Below the pieces are notes generated by a model. That model was not told the origin of the DNA. It did not search any database and worked only from the letters and a program-made list of their open reading frames with translations. From NCBI GenBank assembly GCA_026770025.1, contig JAMXDE010000013.1, positions 1,798,001-1,862,000 of the forward strand: 64,000 bases of DNA. Direction: 5' to 3'. A program made the position numbers and the translations under genes. The DNA comes from Craspedostauros australis. Its lineage: Eukaryota > Bacillariophyta > Bacillariophyceae > Mastogloiales > Achnanthaceae. This document shows, in pieces, positions 42,130-52,205 of the stretch (within the stretch, counting starts at the first letter, position 1; each line of letters starts with the position of its first letter).

Positions 42130-44423
42130 ATGCTGGTCGAATTGTCGCTACACGCCACGAACCTGAAGAATGCCGCAGGCGCCTTCAAGGGAACATCCGA
42201 CCCATACGCTGTTGTGACTAAGATCGCAACAACGCCAGGCACCAAGGCTGAAGTCTTGGGCAAGACAGAGGTGTAAGTCGGATACGATCTATTATGTTAT
42301 ACAAGATGAAATGTGCAAGATGACGTGGTCTCTTGCATCAATGCTGCGTGCCTTGGTTTGTCGATTGATCTGGAGTCAAGGACGCAACAAGGTCATCACC
42401 TCAACGCGGAGCCCAGAGCTCACATCCCCCCTTCGTTCTTTCCATTCCATGACGCTCCATTTCTACTTCCTCACGTCCTTTTGAATTCCAATTTGCGTCC
42501 GCGCAGAATCAAGAACTCCCTCGCACCCAACTGGGTCAAAGTCTTCACAATCGACTACGAACTCGGAGCGCCGATCAAGCTGGCCATTCAGATTTACGAT
42601 GAAGTGCGCAAGGGAAACAACAAGGCCATGGGCAGTGCGGCGTTCGATGTCGGGACGGTGCTGGGAAGCCGAGGAAACATGCAGGCCAAGCGTCTCAAGA
42701 AGGGCGGCACCATGTTTTGCAAGGTCATGCCCAGCAAGGGCAGGGGCATGCTCCGTCTTAGCATGAGCGGCATCAAGCTCAAGAACACCGAGGGCTTCAT
42801 GCGAAAGTCGGATCCATTCTTCGAGCTCAACGCCAACTCCAACACCGCGGGTGGACAGACATGGGACAACGTATTCCGATCGGAGGTGTGCAAGAACAAT
42901 CTCAGTCCCAAATGGAAGGAGGCCACCATTCCGCTGTCGGTCCTTTGCGAGGGAGATGTCAACAAACCGATCCAGATCATCGTACGCGACCACGAGAGCA
43001 ACGGCAAGCACGTCCTCATGGGAATGGTCGAGACCACGGTCGCGGGTCTGCAAGATACCAACAGATTCGATCTCAAGAAGAAGGGCAAATCCACAGGCGC
43101 CCTGCACATCGACAAGGTCAGCGTGTCTGGTGCTGCGACTGTCGATGAAGTTTCACAGGTGTCCGAACGCATGGCTGCAACCACAGTCAGTCCAGCCGCA
43201 CCGGGGGCGTTCGTTCCATCTGCGCAGTCGTCCCGATATGGCGGCGGCGGCGGCGGCGTCGGACCCAATTTCGTGGACTACGTCACGGGCGGTTGCGAAT
43301 TGAATGTCTGCGTCGCCATCGATTTCACCGGATCCAACGGTACGTCATCGACACATCTGAACTATTCTCTGTGCCAATACTGCATCACTCGTGTGCGCAG
43401 AAAGTTGTTGCTGATAGTGCTGTATGATCATTTACACCTCGAACACACAAATCAGCACTCGCAGCATCCACATGATACGGTGTATGGCATGATGCCGGGT
43501 TGTATTCCTTGCTACTCTACTTGAATGCCATTTGCGACCACGCTCACAACGCCACTGTCCGTCCCGCGTGTACCAAATTATTCTCCTCGATTATATTACA
43601 CTCGAATATTATTGCAAACACAGGCGACCCGCGCAAACCGGGAACCCTGCACTACTTGCACCGCGATGGGTACACGAAGAATGACTACGAAAAGGCCATC
43701 TCTGCCATCGTCAGCATCCTGTCGAAGTACGACAGTGACCAGAAATACCCGGTCTACGGTTTTGGCGCCAAGTACGGTGGCGTCGTGAGGCATTGCTTCC
43801 AGTGCGGTGCAGATGCGGAGGCACATGGCGTGGAGGGAATCCTGAAAGGCTACCATGACACCTTCGCGTCAGGACTCGTCATGTCCGGACCCACTGTTTT
43901 CACGGAGGTCCTGCAGACAGCGGCGGCAAAGGCCATCAGCAACCAACAACAAGCCCAGGCCACTGGCAAGCAGGCGTATTCCCTCCTTCTCATCCTCACC
44001 GACGGCGCCGTGAGCGACGTGCAGGCCACAGCGCAGACGCTGAAGCAGATCAAGGACGCTCCGATGTCGACCGTGATCGTGGGTGTCGGCAATGCGGATT
44101 TCTCCTCCATGCGCTTCCTCGATGATGATGCCACCACGCCGGATGCCGACACCGTGCAATTCGTCGCATTCAACAGACATTGCTCCAACCCGGCAGAGCT
44201 GACGTCGGAGACATTGAACGAAATTCCAAACCAGCTCGTGCGTTACTTCCAACGCAACGGCATCGCACCGTTGCCGCCCGTGCAGCGTTCCGACAAAAAT
44301 CTTGAGGTTGGCGAAGAGGAGGAGGAAATTGACCTGACGCTGGACTTTTCCAATGAGGAAGAAATCGTCGTGGCTTCCGGCGGGGATGACTTTTCGGCCG
44401 GGTTCGGTGGACCACCGCGATGA
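42130..44423 (+). CDS. Copine (C2A-C2B-vWA; 3 exons)
   Basis: Exons 42130-42272, 42507-43339 and 43624-44423 give 591 residues. The introns (234 and 284 nt) have GTAAGT and GTACGT donors with CAG acceptors, and all junctions keep frame. C2A starts MLVELSLHATNLKNA with the Ca2+-site text GTSDPYAVV. C2B has MLRLSMSGIKLKN and RKSDPFFEL. After a Gly-rich linker the copine vWA domain carries the MIDAS motif AIDFTGSN/GDPRKP across the second junction, plus YPVYGFGAKY, LILTDGAVSD and VIVGVGNADF. Copines are Ca2+-dependent phospholipid-binding proteins recruited to the plasma membrane. The acidic C-terminus (GEEEEEIDL) is family-variable. Confidence 0.93.
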
Positions 44424-44728
44424 ATTTGATCGGGAATTGCATGCGTTTTCGTGTGAGCGTGATTGTGTATTGCAGCAACACATACTATAGTACAGTAAGA
44501 ACATGAGAGTGGAGTGATGATAAATCAACCATAATCCAGCAACAATCATCATCATCATCATCATCTTGTTCGTAGTGTGTCGTCTGCCCAAGACCAGTGC
44601 AAAAACAACTTGATGACTTGTTTCAATCAACACATGGCCAACGACGAGCATCACGTTGTCGTATTCTCTATTACACGACATAGTATCACCACGTTCTTAT
44701 CTTTCGCAGCTACCATCCACCCCCCGGT
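44424..44728. other. Intergenic between convergent genes, nothing seen
   Basis: 3' flanks of the copine and sulfotransferase genes. A short ATC repeat lies at about 44547-44565. Confidence 0.6.
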
Positions 44729-45802
44729 TCATTTCTGCAGCCCGAGGAACTTGCTGGAATAGTCACTGGCGTACAGTTCCTCCACTAGTCGATCCACGTC
44801 GGGATCGCGAAAGTACTCCTCCATCAAAGCCGATGAATGCGTACTATGCGTCGCTTGCGTATTCTTTCCAAACATGGATTCGTTCCCATGCCGCCCCCAC
44901 CCATCCGCACCATACTTGCTCCAAGCATCCGGCGGCGACAATCGATCCAACAGACACTTGGCATCCTGTGCCAAGTTTTCGAAATGCCCCACGAAATTGA
45001 TCAGCGGCCACAGCACTGCATCCATGCGCTGCGATTGAGGCTTCCAATGCGGATCGGGACATTGCCGCACCACCGACTCCAGAAATTGGATCCACGTCGT
45101 CACGTTGCTGGGCACGTTCGGACAGTGCCGCTGCATATACGACGCGTCTTTGCGCTGGACCTTGTCCAAATAGGCCGACAGCACACGCGTCTTGGGATCG
45201 CGCACAAAGATGGCGCGCGTCCAATCCGATCCCGTCATCATGCGGCCCCATTTGCCTTGGACGACGTGAGACCTCAGATACCGCAGCTTGTTGTAACGCG
45301 GGTCGTGGGGCAGGATGGGCTCTTGATGCACGTTCCAGTCGTTGTAGCGCATCATGCGGCGCAGCAGCTGCTTGAAGGCCGTGCTGGCGATTTTGGGTTG
45401 CGTGAAGACGATGAGCTTGTATCGCAGGATGACGACGGGCTGTCCGTCCCATCCTTTGAGGTTGCGGATGGCATCGATTTCGGCCGTCGTGAGGTTGCGC
45501 CAGGTGGCGTTTTCGGTTGCGTTCGTTGATGCGACTGCGGAGGTCGCGGATGTCGTTGATAGTTGCGATGATGCATCCGCATTGAGATGTGGAGGATGCG
45601 CAAGGATGTCCTCATTGGTACCCTCCCTTGCGATACCAAATGGCATGGATCCACCATCATGAGTCTGCAGCATGCTATGCAACCAAATGAGCAAGAGGGT
45701 GTAACCAAGCCCGAATGCAAGGACGATGAGCCGCCGCGCGGAGCTTGGCAAGCGTTGGCATGTCCTGAATGCTTTGCTTTTGTGCTTCGATAGCTTGTTC
45801 AT
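44729..45802 (-). CDS. Golgi-type sulfotransferase (family 2-like), type II membrane protein
   Basis: Single exon, 357 residues from the first in-frame ATG (45802). A signal anchor lies at about residues 24-45 (RLIVLAFGLGYTLLLIWLHS), then a Ser/Thr-rich stem. The PAPS-binding parts are visible: the 5'-phosphosulfate loop in KLIVFTQPKIASTAFKQLL and the 3'-phosphate motif in RAIFVRDPKTRVLSAYLDK. INFVGHFENLAQDAKCLLD follows, typical of HNK-1/carbohydrate sulfotransferases. It probably sulfates glycans in the Golgi lumen; the acceptor is unknown. Upstream codons to 45940 are open but lack an ATG. Confidence 0.85.
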   Translation of the reverse strand: MNKLSKHKSKAFRTCQRLPSSARRLIVLAFGLGYTLLLIWLHSMLQTHDGGSMPFGIAREGTNEDILAHPPHLNADASSQLSTTSATSAVASTNATENATWRNLTTAEIDAIRNLKGWDGQPVVILRYKLIVFTQPKIASTAFKQLLRRMMRYNDWNVHQEPILPHDPRYNKLRYLRSHVVQGKWGRMMTGSDWTRAIFVRDPKTRVLSAYLDKVQRKDASYMQRHCPNVPSNVTTWIQFLESVVRQCPDPHWKPQSQRMDAVLWPLINFVGHFENLAQDAKCLLDRLSPPDAWSKYGADGWGRHGNESMFGKNTQATHSTHSSALMEEYFRDPDVDRLVEELYASDYSSKFLGLQK

Positions 45803-46269
45803 GATGTTCTCGGCATGGTGCAAGCCACGAAGAAGGAAAAGAGGGATGATTCCTTGATGATGGTCGCAATCGAACTGTTGTACATATAATATAATGGTGT
45901 GTACTCGCACGATAGATCTTGCGTGAGCCCCGCTGAACAATCAACCGGCTGCGAGTGTTTGAGTACGAGATCGTGGAGAAGATTTTGGCGCGAAACGTGT
46001 CACTCATCAACCGCGGTGCTGATAGACTGTGATGCAACCTAGAGAGAGGGTAGTCGCAACATCCACATGAACCAGCAATCCACCATCCAACCAATCGGCC
46101 AACCCACCACATGGTGGTCGCTTACAGAACAGTCCACCACCATTACAACCATGAATGCACTCCAAGCAACAGCAACATGCAGCAACTTGCAAGAATAGTC
46201 TAGTATTCTACAATCATTGACTAACTACGTCTCCCGGTTTCTCGACTTCTCCATTCCAGTCTCACACCT
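45803..46269. other. Intergenic between two minus-strand genes, nothing seen
   Basis: Sulfotransferase upstream side and RbfA-like 3' flank. No gene is supported. Confidence 0.6.
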
Positions 46270-47052
46270 TCACTCCCTCAATTCCTGAATCAGCTTCTCC
46301 ACCATCTCCGACGTCGCGGGCGTAAATCGCAGCCGCGGTGGGTAGTACGCCCGCAACTTGGAGTGCACCATGAACTGCAGCTGCTTGGCGTTCTGCTGCA
46401 CGCGCGGTTCGATCACGGACACCATCTTTTGGTACACGTTCCACGTGACGCGAGAATCCATGAGGACGCCGTACGGCAGGCTCCAGTACACCTTGGCCAG
46501 CCGCAGATTCTTGTTGACCTCAACGTGCGCAATGACGATGGGATCGTCGTTGAGATGCAGCGGCGGCGTCATCACCTTGCCTTCCTGCTGCTGCTGGATC
46601 AGATTCTCCAAACAATCCGTCAGCGTCGCCTCGACGCGTTCGGCCTCCATGATCTGCTTGGTCGTGGGACCTTCCAACTTGTGGTTGCGCTTTTTCAGTT
46701 CGACGCGCGTCGTGAAGTCGATGTCGTCGGCGAGGCTCTTCAGGGCCGTGATGCCTTGCGCGATGACGGATTCCAAACCTGGGTTGGGGCCCAGCGCTTC
46801 TTGTTCTTCTGGCACAAACGCCGACGGGGCCGCCAGCTTGTCGAACTCGGCATCCAGCTCGGCGGATGTCTTGATGGCCATGCATCGTGTGACGGTTCTG
46901 TTATGATCTGTGTGGGAAGGATGCCGCCGCATTTGAAACCGTTGCAGCGCAGCAAGCGGCGTCCGTCGTCGCAAGCGGAGTTGCGTGATGCTGGTCACAC
47001 AGCGTGACATCCTTGAAGCGATCCTGGCGCAGTCGGTGGCGCGCACCGACAT
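46270..47052 (-). CDS. RBFA: Ribosome-binding factor A (RbfA)-like, probably mitochondrial
   Basis: Single exon, 260 residues. An Arg-rich, acid-free N-terminus (MSVRATDCARIASRMSRC ... LRLRRRTPLAALQRFQMRR) looks like a mitochondrial presequence and lacks the signal peptide needed for a diatom plastid protein. The RbfA KH-like domain is in the C-terminal half: DPIVIAHVEVNKNLRLAKVY, then LQFMVHSKLRAYYPPRLRFT and a final helix. RbfA binds the immature small ribosomal subunit and helps 16S-type rRNA maturation. The middle insert (KRNHKLEGPTTKQIMEAERV) fits the family's start. It is divergent from the STI1-like gene. Confidence 0.72.
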   Translation of the reverse strand: MSVRATDCARIASRMSRCVTSITQLRLRRRTPLAALQRFQMRRHPSHTDHNRTVTRCMAIKTSAELDAEFDKLAAPSAFVPEEQEALGPNPGLESVIAQGITALKSLADDIDFTTRVELKKRNHKLEGPTTKQIMEAERVEATLTDCLENLIQQQQEGKVMTPPLHLNDDPIVIAHVEVNKNLRLAKVYWSLPYGVLMDSRVTWNVYQKMVSVIEPRVQQNAKQLQFMVHSKLRAYYPPRLRFTPATSEMVEKLIQELRE

Positions 47053-47632
47053 GATTGCGTGTGTATGGTGCTTTCAGAGAAGATGGTATCTATTCTATTC
47101 TATTTTCTATCGCTATTGTGCAATACAACTACTCTGCTTTGATGCATTTCGATGTGATGTGCCTCTCCTTCCTGATGTTCGGACGCAGATTTTGGGTTGG
47201 TGGCAACCGAGAGGATCACGAGAAAACATGGTCGCGAAAGTCGAATTGGTTGATGGCGGGACCCAGACGAGTCTTGTTGCACATAGATGGACTCAATGGA
47301 TCACAACGACAATTCCTGAACGAACGTAGGACAGAAGTTGAAGTTGAGGATCAGATTCCACATCGTTGACGTTTCCACCCAAACACACCCAAACACACGA
47401 TGCCACTCGCACGCACACACCAACCATTCCAACCATTCCAACGCTCGTCACCACCATGGCGACAACGAAGGCAGTGGAAGGATCGATGCGAGAAACACGC
47501 TGACACTGGTTGACATCCGTACCATCCGCATCATCCACAACATCAACAACATCAACAACGACACGATCCACCAACGACCCTTCCTCTCTCCAGCTTATCA
47601 GTACGATACCAACACGCAACGTTCCAGCCAAG
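47053..47632. other. Divergent promoter region, no gene seen
   Basis: Lies between the RbfA-like (-) and STI1-like (+) starts. It contains a short ACATCAACA repeat near 47538-47560. Confidence 0.6.
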
Positions 47633-48516
47633 ATGAATTCCATGATGCTCGCTCAACTCATGCAGGACATGAAGGTGTGTCACACAGACGAATAGAACAA
47701 CCGCGTGGCGTTCCGCGTCGATCAGATTTGGCATGTTTCGGCTGCTGCGGCCGTTGCGTTGCTTCCATTCAAGCTCAAGAGAAGAAGCTTGGACTCAACC
47801 ATCCAGACGATGCAAGTCGAATGCGTTGGAATGTAATTCAATCCAGGCCTGCTGCGCAGCGCAAGCGAAATTGTTGCAGAACCGTCGTGCTCGGCAGCGA
47901 CGCGACACAACATTTTTTCTGCAGTGACTGCAAGAAGAGATGCGGAAAAGAGCACTTGGTTGTGCTGTTCCGTGAGACGCCGTTCGCGTGGTCTGATGCA
48001 ATCGAGACCGCAGAGCAAGGCCCGTCGATCCTGCTCCGCTGCAATCTCCTCCCTTGCATAATAATATGTTGCGCATTAATGCAACGCATTCCATGCACAT
48101 CACGATGCTCACATGCCTTTTGCCTAGCAATCCAATTCTATTTTTATTATTCTTACGCGTTCTTCAATTTTGGTTCGTCGCAGGATCCTGAAATCATGAA
48201 GGAGGCACAGCAGATGATGCAGGATCCAGCATTCCAGGCGCAGATGAAGAAGATGATGAACCAGCCAGGATTCAAGACGCACATGGCCAAGACGCAGGAA
48301 GCAATGAAGGACCCAGAAAAGGTCAAGGAGCTGGAAGCAAAGGTGGAGACCGCGTTGAAGGAAGGAACAGAAATGCTGAAGAAGGCGCAGGACGCGGACG
48401 AGGGTGATGACAAGAAGAAAGAAGCCGATGGTGAGGGTGATGACAAGGAGGCAGCTCCAGCCAAGAAGGAAGAGGAAGAGGACATGCCAGATATTCCAAA
48501 CCTCAACCTGAACTAG
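47633..48516 (+). CDS. Small STI1-like (DP-motif) protein (2 exons)
   Basis: Exons 47633-47674 and 48184-48516 give 124 residues. The 509-nt intron (GTGTGT donor, GCAG acceptor) is the longest in the window and joins MLAQLMQDMK to DPEIMKEAQQMMQDP. The helical motif (DPE...QMMQDPAF...MMNQPGF) is like the STI1/Sti1 heat-shock-chaperonin-binding repeats of Hip, Hop and ubiquilin. The rest is a Lys/Glu-rich helix and an acidic tail (EEEEDMPDIPNLNLN). It could be a small co-chaperone or an organellar Tic40-tail-like module, but it has no leader. The tiny first exon makes the start less certain. Confidence 0.66.
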
Positions 48517-49442
48517 AGAGTATGGCACATCCCCGTACCATACATTGTTGCAGAGTGGAGCATCCCAGCCTAGCATATCATAGCCAATTGTGTTCTTTTT
48601 CCAACCATTCTGCTCGTGTTACGAGCATGTTGTATTGGGCGTCGTCAAAATTCATTTTGATCACTCTGCAATTACCTCGCGTGGAGCACAAACGTGAGGA
48701 GCGCACGAACCCCATATTCTTACAGTACATGCAATGCTTCCGTGCCGTTGCAATTGCTCTGCTGTGGGAGGTTGGATACTTCCGTATGAGAGTATGATGG
48801 AACGGCACTCAACAGAATTGCATGCACGATGGATGAATTCGCTCTCATTCTCCGACGTAGAGCAGAGTGGAATGTGTGCAGGAACAAGTGCAGACGGGGC
48901 CACTGTGCGGCGTATTGTACATACCACTGCGAAGGTTCTCTGTCATGGTCACCTGCCGGGGGAGCATGGCACCATGTACCCAGCAGCACGCATGCAAAAT
49001 AGGACGGTGCATGCTTTACCACATTTTTTGGCTGCGACAAGACGAACGGTCGGCAAGTCGCTTCGGTGTTTTGTGGAGGTCACAAACCGGCGGCATGGCA
49101 AAATGTGGCGCCAATTTTTTTTGGCGGGGGTTTGGCAACCCAATCCTCGGAAATGCGATCACCCGACTATGGAGAAATGCACGTAATTCGTCCAACCCTG
49201 CAGCGCAGCATGTTACAGATGCGGGGCGCTCTGCAATCCATGCACACGATCGTTCTGCGGCACTCCAGCTACTGCTGTCGGACCAACCAGGCTCACATCG
49301 ATCGGCGAAACACAGCGCCATATTTGTGAATCTCTGTGACCATGTGGCTTTCTCGCAGCGTCCCAAACTATGATGCTTCACAAGGTGACGATGTTGGCGA
49401 GATTGTATCGATACTCGGATCGAGTTGGCATGCAGCGGAGCG
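48517..49442. other. Intergenic up to the duplication boundary, no gene seen
   Basis: Unique sequence that is not present before the second duplicate copy. No gene is supported. Confidence 0.55.
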
Positions 49443-52205
49443 TGATGTCAAGGCGGTGCATGGCGCATACTATACGAGAGAAGTACACAAGTCTCAATGA
49501 GCTGCGCATGTCGCCTGAATGCAACGGATCGTAACTCGCAAGCGATGGATATGTAATAGTACCATGCGCTGCCTTTCAATGCCATGGTGCCACCCGCAGA
49601 TCGCTTGCGCAATGCCAATGTGCAGATGAAGCATAATAGAAACGAAGAGACGAGATCTTTCGATTATCTCTCGATTCCCACCCATGCACGGTGTTCCGTG
49701 TCATTCGATCAGCCAACCTGACGAGGGAGGATGCGATGAGAGCATCGATCCTGCAAACTCGTAGAGTCGAGGAGGACTGGGCTGTCCCATCGTCATCGCA
49801 GCCCTTGGCAAACAAGCTTCTGGAAGGCATGCCGCTCTCAGTCGTGGGTGGTGGTGACCCCCCATGTGTCATGGGGCTTGTTTGTTTGCGTGTCTGTGTA
49901 GGCTTGTATGGAGAGTATGATATGATACTCGACTTGTATCATCGGTCGATGCGCCCGTTGTGCATCGGTACATGGATGCGCATGACATGATCATCCCATG
50001 AATGTGAATACTCGCGGCTCGCAATTTTGCAAGAGAGACGATCGGGTGAGACGGCGATCTCATCATGGTGGAGTACAAGAGGGAGGGTATGGAATGCGCC
50101 CTTCGAACTTTTTCATGTCGTTTGGAAGGATGGTGAAGACGGCGACGATGACGATGGTGTGTGACGGAGCAGTTCGAAGCCACTCTCCTCTCAGGCATGC
50201 GAACACTGGGAATCAACAATGGCCATGGCGCACTCAGACGCCATCGTTTTTCATCGTCATCGTTCATTCAATGCGCGTCGCCATCGTTCATACATAGTAG
50301 CTGCTGCTCAGCGATCGTCGGCCATCACCCATCTACCCAAACTAGACGAACACTGCTGATGACAAGCTCGCGTTGAAACACAGCGGAACAGTTCGGCTCC
50401 AACCCACAGCAACCGTCGCCAACACGACCTTCCTCTCCACCCAGCGACCGCTTTGCACCACATGAAGTGAGGGTGAGACAGGAGCAGCAACAGCAACAGC
50501 AACGGCAATGGCAACAGATTTCTTTTGCGGACAAGGTCTTGTTGTCGCGCAACCATCGCTTTCCGCCTCGCTGTCATTGCTGCACTCGCCATAATTGTGC
50601 GCAGTGACGGCACCTTCTTTGAGGTTCAACGCATTCTCATAAACTTGGCTTTGTTTCCGTGATTGGCATCTTCCGCTTCATTGTGGGTGCGGCCATTTGG
50701 ACCATCAGGTATCGACGAGACGTTGCACTAACGAGATTGTGTCAACCGGACTGGGTATCGTGGCGAATCTGATGAGCGTCACCGCATCTGTGCACAGAGC
50801 AGTTCCGCTGTGCGGATCTGTGCCGACAAAAATGGTTTCAGCCAACGGTGACAATTTTGGCATTGGAACGACACGTGCGATTTCCGTTACTGGATTCAGC
50901 AGACCAACGGATCTTCCGATGGTCCCTGTTGTGGCCAAATTCAGTCGTTGTTGGATTTCTTTGTGGTAACTCCTCGTTGGATTGTTGGGCCGCAAAGCTC
51001 CAGCTGGTTGTTGCGGCGAGGTGACGAGAAGGTGTTGTTGTTGTGCACAACAGGCCAGGTCTGCAGTATAGTAGCGCGCTTCGACGGCACGACGGCGCGA
51101 TGATGGTGTTCAGAGCCGCGTTGTTTGTGATGTAGCACGCGGCGACACGAGACGCACAGATGATGGCGCCAACGAAAATGTTGGCTGGAGGTGGAGGATG
51201 ATAAAAAATGATCAGTCTACAGCGTCCACATCCACAGAGCACAACCACCGCGGAAGCACCTACTCTCTGCGTACCTCCGAAGTGTTATTGTCCCATCCCC
51301 ATCATCAATCTCCGGTCTCACAAATCTCAAGGCCGCTCCAGCTCAAACGCAGACGCAATCAATCACTCCCATTCCGCGACAGCAAGCAGCACGAACAGCA
51401 CAAACAGCACGAACAGCACGGTGAGTCACACCGCGCTGCGCCAGGCATAGCCGCCACACACGCACTTGCACAGCACCAGGCATACACGATGATACTGTAT
51501 GTCGGAAGATTGTTTTCATGTGATTGGATGCGGCGAATTCTATGATGCGGCTTGCGCACTGGAGCTGTGCCAGTGATGCGATCATGGACCGCAAACAATA
51601 CAACAAGCCAAAGGGCCCATGGGCCTTCGGCATGGATCCGATCGAGAGCAACGCAATGCGTGGACACAACGCCAAGCACGTGGTCCATTCCATGTGTTGC
51701 CTTGGTATCTTCATCAAACAGAACACGAAGACTGGGTGAAGGACGGCGCAACGGGAAAACATGCAGAGGGTGGTGCCAGGATGACTAGGAAAATAGTCAT
51801 TCCCCCGCAGCCCCGACCTCTGCTGATCCGCCGCGTTTTTTGCGCAAGCCGTTCACGGCAGCTCCTTCACTCATCGCGAGACGAGATCCAGAGCGATGGA
51901 TGATGTGCGATACATCTGTGAAAAGCCCACGATACGTGATCTCTCGCAATATCAATCCAGTGGAGAACACCGGAGCAAACTTGGGACATTTTGTCTCACA
52001 TTTCTCTTCTTTTCCACATCTTTGTCTACCATTCCGCCGCTATACCTTTGCCCACCGGAGTCTTCGGTCTACTCACTCGTGCGACACGCATGGTACCGTG
52101 CACCTCTCCACAATGCAGGCACTTCAATATCTAATATCCACCACTGCCCTCCCTCCACGTTAGTCTATCAATACTCAACTCAGATACCACGCACACACAT
52201 CAACC

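Noticed and set aside
47338-48516. Unspliced 392-codon frame over the STI1-like gene
   Set aside because: Its first 280 codons are low-complexity UTR- and intron-like text; the short spliced model joins the MQDMK and DPEIMKEAQQ motifs cleanly.
49443-52205. Host gene in the duplicated upstream region
   Set aside because: Short frames in one copy are not preserved in the other and are crossed by indels that are not multiples of three, so the region is treated as noncoding.
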